The notes under the pieces are model-generated. The model was given only the letters and a program-made list of their open reading frames with translations. It was not told the origin of the DNA and made no database searches. DNA of 64,000 nucleotides from JBFWVR01 sp050246635 (GTDB taxonomy: Bacteria > Acidobacteriota > Vicinamibacteria > Vicinamibacterales > UBA2999): the NCBI GenBank assembly GCA_050246635.1, contig JBFWVR010000005.1:1-64000 (forward strand), written 5' to 3'. Position numbers and translations under genes: made by a program. This document shows, in pieces, positions 25,475 to 33,311 of the stretch. Position 1 is the first letter of the stretch; each line of letters opens with the position of its first letter.

Positions 25475-26436
25475 CACGCGCTCCCGATCAGGATCCCGCT
25501 GAGGAACACCAGCGCCCCTCCCAGCACGATCTGGAACGCTGCCGCCAGGAACGGCGTGTCCATGTACTTGTAGCGGATGTAGCTGATCGCCCAGAGCTCG
25601 ACGACGACCACACCCACGGCCACGCCGGTGGCGAGCTGGAAGTCGGGGATCAGGTAGGGCAACGCGTGTCCGAGGCCACCGACCGCGGTCATCAGGCCCG
25701 ACACCGTGCCGCGGATCCAGGGCCGTCCCCGGCCCGTCAGCGACCCATCATCCGAGAGCGCCTCGGCGAACCCCATCGAGATGCCCGCCCCGATGGACGC
25801 GGCGAGACCCACGAGGAACGTCTCCCACGTGTCGTGCGTCGCGAACGCCGCCGCGAAGAGCGGCGCGAGCGTCGAGACCGAGCCGTCCATCAGCCCGACG
25901 AGGCCGGGCTGGACGACCTGCAGCAGGAACAGGCGACGCTCCGAGGCCTCCTCCTCCTGACGCACGTCGGGTGGCACGTGTTGCCGCTCGAGTGTGGCCG
26001 CGGCGTTGATGTGCCCCCGTTCGGCCTCCGCCAGCTCGTCGAGCAGTGCCCGGATGGCCGGGTCGGTCGTACGCCGGGCCGCCCGTTCGTAGAAACGGCG
26101 GGTCTCCAGCTCCATCTCGGCGGCCTGCCGCCTGACGGTGTCGAGGCCCAGTGGGCGTACGAGCCATGTGGGCCGGCGTGTCACGAAGCCCTTCACGTCC
26201 TCACGCCGGATGAACGGCAGGTGGTCCCCGAACCGCTCCTGGTACAGCGCGAGCAGCTGCGCGCGATGCCCGGCCTCTTCCTGGCGCATCGCCTCGAAGA
26301 GGTCGGCCGAGCCGGGGTACTCCGCGCGGAGCCCGTCGGCGAAGTCGGCGTAGATGCGGCCGTCCTCCTCCTCGAGGGTGATCGCGAGGGCGAGGATCTC
26401 ACGCTCGCTCAGGTCGTCGAATCGTCGTCTCGGCAT
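25474..26436 (-). CDS. mbfA: Membrane-bound ferritin / VIT1-family iron exporter (MbfA-like)
   Basis: A 320-residue protein. Residues 1-160 form a rubrerythrin-like four-helix domain with the Glu and His pattern of a diiron site (EEEDGRIYADFADGL, RQEEAGHRAQL, MELETRRFYERAA, AEAERGHINAA). Residues about 175-320 are the VIT1/CCC1 transporter domain (VVQPGLVGLMDGSVSTLAP, GAGISMGFAEALSDDG) with four to five membrane helices. In alpha-proteobacteria this fusion exports iron and protects against peroxide and iron stress; the same role is likely here. It is divergent from the small peptide gene at 26558 and near the YciE-like ferritin gene. Confidence 0.9.
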   Translation of the reverse strand: MPRRRFDDLSEREILALAITLEEEDGRIYADFADGLRAEYPGSADLFEAMRQEEAGHRAQLLALYQERFGDHLPFIRREDVKGFVTRRPTWLVRPLGLDTVRRQAAEMELETRRFYERAARRTTDPAIRALLDELAEAERGHINAAATLERQHVPPDVRQEEEASERRLFLLQVVQPGLVGLMDGSVSTLAPLFAAAFATHDTWETFLVGLAASIGAGISMGFAEALSDDGSLTGRGRPWIRGTVSGLMTAVGGLGHALPYLIPDFQLATGVAVGVVVVELWAISYIRYKYMDTPFLAAAFQIVLGGALVFLSGILIGSA

Positions 26437-26557
26437 CGTGGGGGTCTCCGCGTTGATGCTACTCCGGGCCGGCGCCCCCGGAGCGGCCCGCCGCGGCGGT
26501 GGCCGAGCTGGCCCGCCGCTTGCTCATCGACGGCCAGGCACACACTGGAGGTTGCGC

Positions 26558-26647
26558 ATGAAATACGGCATCGCCTGGATGATGGGCATTCCGTTCTCGG
26601 TCATCGTGCTCTGGTTCTTCGCAAACCAGCTTGGTTGCGGCATGTAG
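26558..26647 (+). CDS. 29-residue single-span membrane peptide
   Basis: A tiny frame, MKYGIAWMMGIPFSVIVLWF followed by nine more residues, with one predicted transmembrane helix. A strong ribosome-binding site GGAGG (26547-26551) lies 6 bp before the ATG, which argues for real translation. It is divergent from mbfA. A long inverted repeat (GGCAGGCC/GGCCTGCC, 26666-26720) lies downstream. Function unknown; the setting suggests membrane or iron stress. Confidence 0.6.
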   Translation: MKYGIAWMMGIPFSVIVLWFFANQLGCGM

Positions 26648-26665
26648 GACGCGCGGTCACCCGGC

Positions 26666-26720
26666 GGCAGGCCACGTCGCCGTGTGGCAACGGTCACCGT
26701 GGCCACGGCAGCGGCCTGCC
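26666..26720. other. Structured intergenic dyad
   Basis: The outer 8-bp arms GGCAGGCC and GGCCTGCC enclose further internal complementarity (GCCGTG.../...CCACGGC). It lies just after the small membrane peptide gene. It may be its transcription end or a leader structure for the ferritin-like gene at 26907. Confidence 0.4.
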
Positions 26721-26906
26721 GAGGTTCGGCACGGGCTTGCTTACGGAGCCGATGAGGCCCCCGAAAGGAGGCCGATCGGGAGCGGGCAAGAGATGTGCAA
26801 TGTCCGGTGCGGTTCGCCGAGCGGACCGCAGACCGGGGTCCCGTGCCCCCGCGCGGACTTGACCAACCACACCCACATTCCTTCGATGAAGGGGAGAGAG
26901 AAGACC

Positions 26907-27491
26907 ATGGCGGAAATGGCGACACTCCACGACGCGTTCGTGGATGAAGTGCGGGACCTGTTCGATGCGGAGAAGCAGCTGGTGAAGGCGTTGCCCAAGT
27001 TGGCCAAGAACGCCTCCAGTGACGAGTTGCGGAGCGCTCTCGAGGAGCACCTCGAGGAAACGCGCAACCACGTGAGCCGGCTGGAGCAGGTGTTCGAGGC
27101 CCTCGGACAGAAGCCGCGCGGCAAGCACTGCGCCGGCATCGCCGGGATCATCGAAGAGGGCGGCGAGGTGCTCGAGCAGGAAGGCGATGACGATGTGCTC
27201 GACGCGATGATCATCGCCTCGGCGCAGCGCACCGAGCACTACGAGATGGCCGCCTACGGCACCGTCGTCGCCTGGGCGGAGGCGCTCGACATGCCGGAAT
27301 CGGCGCGGCTCCTGCAGCAGACGCTGGACGAGGAGAAGGCCGCGGACCAGAAGCTCTCGAAGCTGGCGGAGCAGGGCATCAACCAGGCGGCTCGCGCCGG
27401 CGAGTCGGACGAGGAGGAGGAGGCCGAGACGGGCAAGTCGGGGCGTGGCAATGGCCGCGCGGCCGGCGCCCAGGCGAAGGGCCGCCGCTAG
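26907..27491 (+). CDS. YciE/DUF892-type ferritin-like protein
   Basis: A 194-residue protein. ATG 26907 follows GGGGAGAGAG. The four-helix ferritin-like fold of the DUF892 family spans about residues 5-160 (DEVRDLFDAEKQLVKALPKL, EEHLEETRNHVSRLEQVF, SAQRTEHYEMAAYGT, LLQQTLDEEKAADQKLSKLA), with Glu/His residues placed for a dinuclear metal site. The last 35 residues are acidic then Gly/Arg-rich, an extension not needed for the fold. YciE-type proteins are linked to stress and general stationary-phase responses; their biochemistry is poorly known. Confidence 0.9.
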   Translation: MAEMATLHDAFVDEVRDLFDAEKQLVKALPKLAKNASSDELRSALEEHLEETRNHVSRLEQVFEALGQKPRGKHCAGIAGIIEEGGEVLEQEGDDDVLDAMIIASAQRTEHYEMAAYGTVVAWAEALDMPESARLLQQTLDEEKAADQKLSKLAEQGINQAARAGESDEEEEAETGKSGRGNGRAAGAQAKGRR

Positions 27492-27505
27492 CGAGACCAG
27501 CTCCC

Positions 27506-27535
27506 GAGACGCGCCGCCGGATGGCGGCGCGTCTC
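27506..27535. terminator. 13-bp hairpin between convergent genes
   Basis: GAGACGCGCCGCC (27506-27518), loop GGAT, GGCGGCGCGTCTC (27523-27535), a perfect 13-bp stem without a T-tract, 14 bp after the ferritin-like gene and 20 bp before the stop of the opposing gene. A bidirectional transcription end is likely. Confidence 0.6.
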
Positions 27536-27554
27536 CCGGGGGGCGCCTGCGGGG

Positions 27555-27836
27555 CTACTTCTTGCGCCCCCGTGATTTCGAGCTGGCGCTCTTCTTCGAT
27601 CCTGCCGACTTCTTCGCGCTGGACGACTTCTTCGCGCTGCCGCTCTTCTTCCGGCCGGACGTACCGCGTTTCGACGGAACCTTCGCGCCCTCCTCGCGGG
27701 CCTCGCTGAGGCCGATCGCAATCGCCTGCTTCCGGCTCGTCACCTTCTTGCCCGATCCGGTCTTCAGTTCCCCGCGCTTCTGCTCGTGCACCGCCCGCTT
27801 CACCTTCTTCGCGGCCTTCCTGCCGTACTTCGCCAT
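27555..27836 (-). CDS. DUF6496-type basic protein with SAKK repeats
   Basis: A 93-residue, very basic protein. The first 50 residues (KVKRAVHEQKRGELKTGSGK, then SRKQAIAIGLSEAR) match the small DUF6496 family found in many soil bacteria. The tail is a lysine/serine repeat (KKSSSAKKS, GSKKSASSK) similar to the ends of histone H1-like proteins. DNA binding or chromatin compaction is likely by composition but not shown. It is convergent with the YciE-like gene, and both are stress-type genes. Confidence 0.8.
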   Translation of the reverse strand: MAKYGRKAAKKVKRAVHEQKRGELKTGSGKKVTSRKQAIAIGLSEAREEGAKVPSKRGTSGRKKSGSAKKSSSAKKSAGSKKSASSKSRGRKK

Positions 27837-27972
27837 CGCCTGCCTCGCTTTGGGAATGGGACTGCTCGCCAGCCGCCAGGGGCGGCGGGTGAACGGTCGT
27901 GATGGCGCTGCGACAGCAAGATGACGGCCAGTGGGCGGAGGCCGAAGGCGCCCGCTGGTGCGTTCGCGCCGG

Positions 27973-30900
27973 TCAGTCGCCGCGGGTGGTCATCGACTCG
28001 AGCAGCGTGAAGAGCGCGGGGAGGTCGAGCGGTTTGACCAGGTGCGCGGCAAAGCCGGCTTCAGTCGTGCGTTGGCGGTCACGTTCCTGCCCGTAGCCCG
28101 TGGCCGCGATCAGCCGCACGTCACGCAGCCGGGCGTCGTCCTGGAAGAGGCGCGCGAGCTCGTAGCCGTCCATCACCGGAAGGCCGAGATCGAGGACCGC
28201 GACGTCCGGCTCGAAGCCACTGGCGGCGGCGAGCGCGGCGGGCCCGTCGTAGGCGGCCTGCGCGGTGAAACCGTAGGCGCCGAGCGCGGTGACGAGCAGG
28301 TTGGCGGCGTCCTGGTTGTCGTCCACCACGAGGATGCGCCCACGTGACTCCCGTTCCGCAACGGGCGGCGCGGGAGCGGGCGTGGTCACCGGTGCCGGCG
28401 CGTGGGTCGAGACGACGGCATCAGGCAGGCGGACGGTGAACTCCGCGCCCTGGCCGCGACCGTCGCTGGAGGCGGTGATGGTGCCCCCGTGCAGCCGCAC
28501 GAGGCTCTGGACGATTGCGAGGCCGAGGCCGAGGCCGCCGCGAGCCCGGTCGAGGGCCTGCGGCTCCTGGACGAACAACTCGAACACGCGGGGCAGGACG
28601 TCCGGATCGATGCCGATGCCGGTGTCGCGGACACAGACCACGGCATCCGGCCCCTCGGCCCATGCCGCGACGGTGACGTACCCGCCGGGATTGGTGTACT
28701 TGGCGGCGTTGGTGAGCAGGTTGGCCACCACCTGCGCGAGCCGGGCGGGGTCTGCGCTCACGAGGAGGGGGCGCGGCCGCACATCCACGTGGAGCTCGTG
28801 CCGGTACTGTTCCAGCAGGGGGCTGGCGGTTTCGATCGCGCGCGCCACCACCTCGGCGAGGTCGACCGTCGAGCGCTGCAGATCGACCTTGCCGCGCGTG
28901 ATACGGGAGACGTCGAGCAGGTCGTCGACCAGGGTCACGAGGTGACGGACCTGGCGCTCGATGACGTCGCGTTCGCGCTGGCCGGCTTCGACGCCGCGCA
29001 GCCGGAGCAGCTGCAGGGCCGTCAGGATCGGGGCCAGCGGGTTCCTGAGCTCGTGGCCCAGGATGGCCAGGAACTCGTCCTTGGCGCGATTGGCGGCCTC
29101 GGCCTCGCGGCGTGCCCGCGTCAGCTCCGTCACTTCGTAGACGACGACCGCGATGCCCTCGACCGCGCCGCCGGCGTCGAAGAGTGGCTGGTAGACGAAG
29201 TCGAAGAAGGACTCCTCCGGCAGCCCCTCCGGGCCGCGGTTCAGCGTGACGGGCAGCGATCGCCCGACATACGGCTCGCCCGACTGGTACACGGCATCGA
29301 GCAGCTCGAAGATGCCTTGGTCCGCCAGTTCCGGCAGGGCGGTGCGGATGGGTTGCCCCACCACGTCCCGATGGCCCAGCAGTTCCAGGTAGACGGGATT
29401 GGCGAGCTCGTACACGTGCCCGGGCCCGCGGAGCAGCGCGACGCCCACCGGGGCCTGGCCGAAGACCGACGCGAGGCGCCGCGCATGCGCGTCCTCGACG
29501 GCCCGGATGCGGGCACGCAGGAGCTGCGCCTCGACATGCGTCACCAGCTCGCGCGCGGAAAAGGGCTTCGCGAGGTAGTCGTCCGCGCCGGCCTGCAGCC
29601 CGTCGAGCGTGGCCTCCTCACCCGCACGCGCGGAGAGCATCACGACCGGGATCGTGCGTGTCTCCGGGTTCGCCCGTAACGCCTGCACGAGGCCGAAGCC
29701 GTCGAGCTCCGGCATCATGACGTCGGTGACGACGAGATCGGGGCGTGCGCGGCCGATGGCGTCGAGTGCCGCGCGGCCGTTGGGCACGGCCTCGACGGCC
29801 CAGCGAGGCTGGAGCACCCGCCGCACGTAGTCGCGCACGTCCGCGTTGTCGTCGGCGAGCAGGATGCGCGCCCGCAGCTCCCCGGCCGCCGCCTCGCCAG
29901 GCTCGCGGGACTCCAGCGACTCCGGCAGCCACCGCAGGGCCTCCTCGACGAATGCGCCGGCCGCGGGCGCCGCGTCGGCGGGCAGGGTGGCAGGCTCCTC
30001 GCGCACGTGTTCGGCCGGCAGGTGGCCCCGGCCGAGCGGGATCGTGACGGTGAAGGTGCTCCCGCGATCGACCACGCTCTCGGCCGTGACGTGCCCGCCG
30101 TGCAGCCGCACCAGCTCCTGCACCAGCGCGAGGCCGATGCCCGTGCCCTCGTGGGTCCGGCCGCGTGCGCCCTCGACCCGGTGGAACCGCTCGAAGAGGC
30201 GTGGCAGCTCCTCGGGAGGCACCCCGGTTCCCGTGTCCCGCACCGCGAGCACGGCCTCGCCGGGGCCCTGCCAGAGGCTCACCGCGACGCGGCCCTCGTG
30301 CGTGAACTTGAAGGCGTTCGAGAGGAGGTTCAGGACGACCTTCTCCCACATCTGCCGGTCGACGTAGGTCGGGGCGTCGATGGGCCGGCAGTCCACGTCG
30401 AAGGCGAGCCCCGCGCGCTCGATGGCGGATCGGAAGGTGCTGGCCAGGTCGCCGGTGAGCTCGGCCAGGTCGACGCGCTCGAAGACCGCCCTGGCGCGCC
30501 CCGCCTCGATACGGGAGAAGTCGAGCAGGGCATTCACCAGGCGCAGCAGCCGGATCGCGTTGCGGTGGATGACCTCCGCCTGCTCTCGTACGTCCGGGGC
30601 CTGGGCCTCCCGGCGCAGGTCATCGAGCGGGCCCAGGATGAGCGTCAGCGGCGTGCGAAGCTCGTGACTGACGTTCGAGAAGAACACTGTCTTGGCGCGA
30701 TCGAGCTCGGCCAGGGCATCAGCGCGCCGGCGCTCATCTTCGTAGGCGCCGGCGCTGGCGAGGCCATTGGCGAGCTGCGCCGCCACGAGGTCCAGGAAAC
30801 CCTGGTACGACGCGTCGTACAGGCGGTACGGGTTCAGGCCGACGATGAGCACGCCGGCCGGGGCGTCGCCGGCACGTGGGGCCACGGGCAGGGCGGTCAC

Positions 30901-31740
30901 GCGGGAGGGCGGGCGATCCCAGGCGCCGCCCGGGAGGCCGCCGGGCACGTCATCGCCGTCGAGGATCGCGGGAGTGCCGGTGGCCAGCACGCCTGCCACT
31001 GCGGGCCAGGGCGAGGCGCCGCCGGGCTCGATGACCGCCGGCGCCGCGGGATGGCTCGCGCGCAGGCCCGCCCGGCCCGCGAGCTCGAGTGGCCCCGACT
31101 CCTCCTGGCGCAGGTAGAGCAGCGCGAACGGGATGTCGCGGGGGTTCGCCTCGAGCGCGCGCATCCCGAGCGTGCAGGCGTCGTGGGTCGTCCGGGCCTG
31201 GGCGGCAATCGCGAGCTGCCCGAACACCGCCAGTTGCCGTTCGCGGAACACCCGCTCGGTGTCCTCGGTGTTGGCGCAGATGATGCCGCCCGTCCTGCCG
31301 GAGTCGTCCGGGATCGGGCTGTAGGAGAAGGTGTAGTACGTCTCCTCCGGATACCCGTTGCGCTCCATGATGAGGAGCTGGGCCTCGACGTACGTCCCTT
31401 CGTCGCCGCTCATCGCCTGCGTGAGCAGCGGCTCGATCTCCCCGCGGATCTCGCGCCAGACGTCGAGCACCGGACGGCCGAGCGCGCCGGGATGTTTGCC
31501 GCCGATGATCGACAGGTACGGGTCGTTGTAGAGGTAGGTGAGCTCCGGCCCCCACGCCACCCAGATGGGCTGGCGCGAGGTGAGCATGATGCGCACGGCC
31601 GTCTTGAGCGCCTGTGGCCACTGCGCGGGCGGCCCCAGCGGGCCGTCGTCCCAGGCGTGGGCCCGGATCAGGGAGCCCAGCTGGCCTCCCCCACGGAGGA
31701 ACGTCTCGGCCGCCGCGGAGTGCTGGTCGCCTGGAATCAT
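27973..31740 (-). CDS. Hybrid sensor histidine kinase with two kinase cores and two receivers
   Basis: A 1255-residue cytoplasmic-looking kinase. I start at ATG 31740; a TTG 30 bp upstream also opens the frame. Order: PAS-like sensor (about 40-170), GAF-like domain (about 175-335), HisKA with His359 (FFSNVSHELRTPL), HATPase_c, receiver 1 with Asp673 (LVVTDVMMPE), a PAS domain (about 755-880, ASVFGQAPVGVALLRGPG), a second HisKA (FLAILGHELRNPL) with HATPase_c, and receiver 2 (VAVLDLGLPVMDGYELA). No membrane segment is evident. There is no regulator gene next to it, so signalling ends in its own receivers or passes to a distant partner. Confidence 0.93.
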   Translation of the reverse strand: MIPGDQHSAAAETFLRGGGQLGSLIRAHAWDDGPLGPPAQWPQALKTAVRIMLTSRQPIWVAWGPELTYLYNDPYLSIIGGKHPGALGRPVLDVWREIRGEIEPLLTQAMSGDEGTYVEAQLLIMERNGYPEETYYTFSYSPIPDDSGRTGGIICANTEDTERVFRERQLAVFGQLAIAAQARTTHDACTLGMRALEANPRDIPFALLYLRQEESGPLELAGRAGLRASHPAAPAVIEPGGASPWPAVAGVLATGTPAILDGDDVPGGLPGGAWDRPPSRVTALPVAPRAGDAPAGVLIVGLNPYRLYDASYQGFLDLVAAQLANGLASAGAYEDERRRADALAELDRAKTVFFSNVSHELRTPLTLILGPLDDLRREAQAPDVREQAEVIHRNAIRLLRLVNALLDFSRIEAGRARAVFERVDLAELTGDLASTFRSAIERAGLAFDVDCRPIDAPTYVDRQMWEKVVLNLLSNAFKFTHEGRVAVSLWQGPGEAVLAVRDTGTGVPPEELPRLFERFHRVEGARGRTHEGTGIGLALVQELVRLHGGHVTAESVVDRGSTFTVTIPLGRGHLPAEHVREEPATLPADAAPAAGAFVEEALRWLPESLESREPGEAAAGELRARILLADDNADVRDYVRRVLQPRWAVEAVPNGRAALDAIGRARPDLVVTDVMMPELDGFGLVQALRANPETRTIPVVMLSARAGEEATLDGLQAGADDYLAKPFSARELVTHVEAQLLRARIRAVEDAHARRLASVFGQAPVGVALLRGPGHVYELANPVYLELLGHRDVVGQPIRTALPELADQGIFELLDAVYQSGEPYVGRSLPVTLNRGPEGLPEESFFDFVYQPLFDAGGAVEGIAVVVYEVTELTRARREAEAANRAKDEFLAILGHELRNPLAPILTALQLLRLRGVEAGQRERDVIERQVRHLVTLVDDLLDVSRITRGKVDLQRSTVDLAEVVARAIETASPLLEQYRHELHVDVRPRPLLVSADPARLAQVVANLLTNAAKYTNPGGYVTVAAWAEGPDAVVCVRDTGIGIDPDVLPRVFELFVQEPQALDRARGGLGLGLAIVQSLVRLHGGTITASSDGRGQGAEFTVRLPDAVVSTHAPAPVTTPAPAPPVAERESRGRILVVDDNQDAANLLVTALGAYGFTAQAAYDGPAALAAASGFEPDVAVLDLGLPVMDGYELARLFQDDARLRDVRLIAATGYGQERDRQRTTEAGFAAHLVKPLDLPALFTLLESMTTRGD

Positions 31741-31946
31741 CAAGCCTTGTGGCGCCGGCCGGCGGCGCAAACATGGCGACGGGATCGTCGCGCGCCCTCG
31801 GGGGAGGGAAGCGGTGTCACGATTGTACTTCGGTGGGCCGTGACGCCGGTCACGTGAACGTCACGCGCTGGTCAACAGTCCAGCGGGCGGCCGGTCCCTT
31901 CCCGTCACGCTCTGCGCGCAAGCTGCAGGGGCGACGAAGAGGGCAT

Positions 31947-32134
31947 CACGCCAGGCTCGTCAGGAGCGTCTGAGTCTCGACCACCTCCGAGACGTCACCA
32001 AGGCGACCCGGTCGTCCGGCCGGAGGGCGCCCAACAGCGACTCGGCCGCCGCCCGCAGCGACGCGATACCGTGGCCGGCCGGGCCGCTGCTGTTGTCGAG
32101 GGCCAGGACGAGGTCGAGGGCGACGGTCTTCTGT
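31947..32134 (-). pseudogene. Fragment of a VWFA-domain gene
   Basis: Read leftwards from 32134, the frame gives VALDLVLALDNSSGPAG and SLRAAAESLLGALRPDDRVA, then LVT, the start of a VWFA domain of the type common in this phylum. It then loses frame; DVSEVVETQTLLTSLA continues in another frame to a stop. No start, signal peptide or remaining domain is present, so this is a decayed scrap between the kinase and ParDE. Confidence 0.55.
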
Positions 32135-32247
32135 GATGCGGGCGTCCGTTGGCGTCGTGCCGCGGGCTACAGCGCCGCACCGCGACACCTGAGGGGGCTT
32201 GCGCTGGCGCTCTGAGCTGATGCCGCACATCTCCGCGACCTTGCGCG

Positions 32248-32287
32248 ATGTCAAATATTGACATAAATGGCTACGATTCCGTACTCT
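32248..32287 (+). promoter_or_regulatory. ParDE promoter with embedded palindrome
   Basis: The 17-bp inverted repeat ATGTCAAATATTGACAT (32248-32264; 7-bp arms) contains the -35 TTGACA (32258-32263). A -10-like TACTCT (32282-32287) follows after 18 bp. A ribbon-helix-helix antitoxin binding here would block transcription, the usual ParD autoregulation. Confidence 0.7.
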
Positions 32288-32306
32288 GTTCGCAGAGGCC
32301 CAGAGC

Positions 32307-32576
32307 ATGAATGTGTCCCTCACGCCGGAGCTCGAACAGCTCGTCAACGACAAGGTCAAGAGCGGCTTCTATCAGACGGCCAGTGAGGTCGTTCGCGAAG
32401 CCCTGCGGCTCCTGAACGAGCGCGATCGCGAACGGGAACGGCTCCGGGCAGACGTTCAAGCAGGCCTCGAGCAGCTCGCGCGTGGGCAGGGCCAGGTGTA
32501 CGACAAGGCCACCGGGCGGGCACTCGCCGGGAGAATCAAGGCTGAAGGGCGAAAGGCTGGCGGCAAGAAGCGCTGA
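32307..32576 (+). CDS. parD: ParD-like antitoxin (ribbon-helix-helix)
   Basis: An 89-residue antitoxin. The N-terminal ribbon-helix-helix (MNVSLTPELEQLVNDKVKSG, then FYQTASEVVREALRLL) binds DNA and dimerises. The charged middle (RDRERERLRADVQAGLEQL) and basic tail wrap the toxin. The stop codon overlaps the toxin ATG (TGATG). The operator lies 43 bp upstream. It is a typical type II TA operon. Confidence 0.92.
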   Translation: MNVSLTPELEQLVNDKVKSGFYQTASEVVREALRLLNERDRERERLRADVQAGLEQLARGQGQVYDKATGRALAGRIKAEGRKAGGKKR

Positions 32577-32878
32577 TGCGATACCGCTTGTCGGCCGTTG
32601 CCGAGCAGGACCTCCTGGAGGCGTGGGTGCATGTCGCGGCCGCCGCGAGCATCGAGACGGCGGATCGAGTGCTCGACCACATCATCCGGAGGTTCGAACT
32701 TCTGACGGACCAGCCAGGCTTGGGCCGCCTCCGCCCGGAGTACGGGATCGGCGTTCGCTCGTCTCCAGTGGACAGTTACGTAATCTACTATCGCGTCGAG
32801 GATGCCGTGCTGATTGCCCGTGTGCTGCACGGTCGACGTGATCAGCTCGCGGCCTGGCGCGGGGAGACGGCCGACTGA
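32576..32878 (+). CDS. parE: ParE/RelE-superfamily toxin
   Basis: A 100-residue toxin of the ParE fold (YRLSAVAEQDLLEAWVHVA, LLTDQPGLGRLRPEYG, VDSYVIYYRVEDAVLIARVL, then HGRRD). ParE members poison DNA gyrase, RelE members cut mRNA; the sequence (IARVLHGRRD ending, no RelE catalytic residues evident) favours ParE. It is coupled to parD by a TGATG overlap. It ends 23 bp before a tandem repeat array next to the tRNA-Pro island boundary, so it lies just outside the island. Confidence 0.9.
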   Translation: MRYRLSAVAEQDLLEAWVHVAAAASIETADRVLDHIIRRFELLTDQPGLGRLRPEYGIGVRSSPVDSYVIYYRVEDAVLIARVLHGRRDQLAAWRGETAD

Positions 32879-32900
32879 CGACCCGAACGGGGAGGAGCAT

Positions 32901-33108
32901 CGGGGCGACCCGTTCGACTGCGCTCAGGGTCGCCCCTCACAGAATCATTGGTCGGGGCGACCCATTCGACTGCGCTCAGGGTCGCCCCTCACAGAATCAT
33001 TGGTCGGGGCGACCCATTCGACTGCGCTCAGGGTCACCCCTCACAGAATCATTGGTCGGGGCGACCCGTTCGACTGCGCTCAGGGTCGCCCCTCACAGGA
33101 TCATTGGT
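32901..33108. repeat. Four tandem 52-bp palindromic repeats
   Basis: Units start at 32901, 32953, 33005 and 33057, each 52 bp and nearly identical. Each contains the inverted repeat GGGGCGACCC...GGGTCGCCCC around a TTCGACTGCGCTCA loop, and ends in CACAGAATCATTGGT. Each unit begins with the same CGGGGCGAC as the complement of the tRNA-Pro 3' end that follows at 33109. One more copy sits next to the intact tRNA at 37752-37803. There are no unique spacers, so this is not CRISPR. Confidence 0.9.
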
Positions 33109-33152
33109 CGGGGCGACTGGATTCGAACCAGCGACCCCCTGCGCCCAAGGCA
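33105..33152 (-). other. Left attachment site: duplicated 3' half of tRNA-Pro
   Basis: These 48 bp are identical to the 3' half of the intact tRNA-Pro gene (37800-37847), from the encoded CCA through T arm and variable loop into the anticodon stem. Identity stops at 33152. Such a partial tRNA copy is the usual scar of a tyrosine-integrase element, here marking the left end of the 33.1-37.8 kb island. Confidence 0.85.
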
Positions 33153-33311
33153 TGCTCCGGCGGTGACGGCAAGTGCTTGTGTCCGAGGGAGTTGCGGTCG
33201 AGCCGATTGCGTGTGGCCACTTCTGTGGCCGCATTTGTAGCGAGTGCGCGCCTACTGTGGCTGCTGGCGGCAAAGAGGTGCTCTCGAGTGTGGTCAGAGC
33301 CATCCCGTTGC

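Noticed and set aside
27973..31857. Long rightward frames opposite the hybrid kinase
   Set aside because: Antisense shadows (425 and 616 residues) of a gene with complete kinase and receiver motifs.
32901..33108. CRISPR array
   Set aside because: The 52-bp units are contiguous and carry no unique spacers; they are palindromic tandem repeats.
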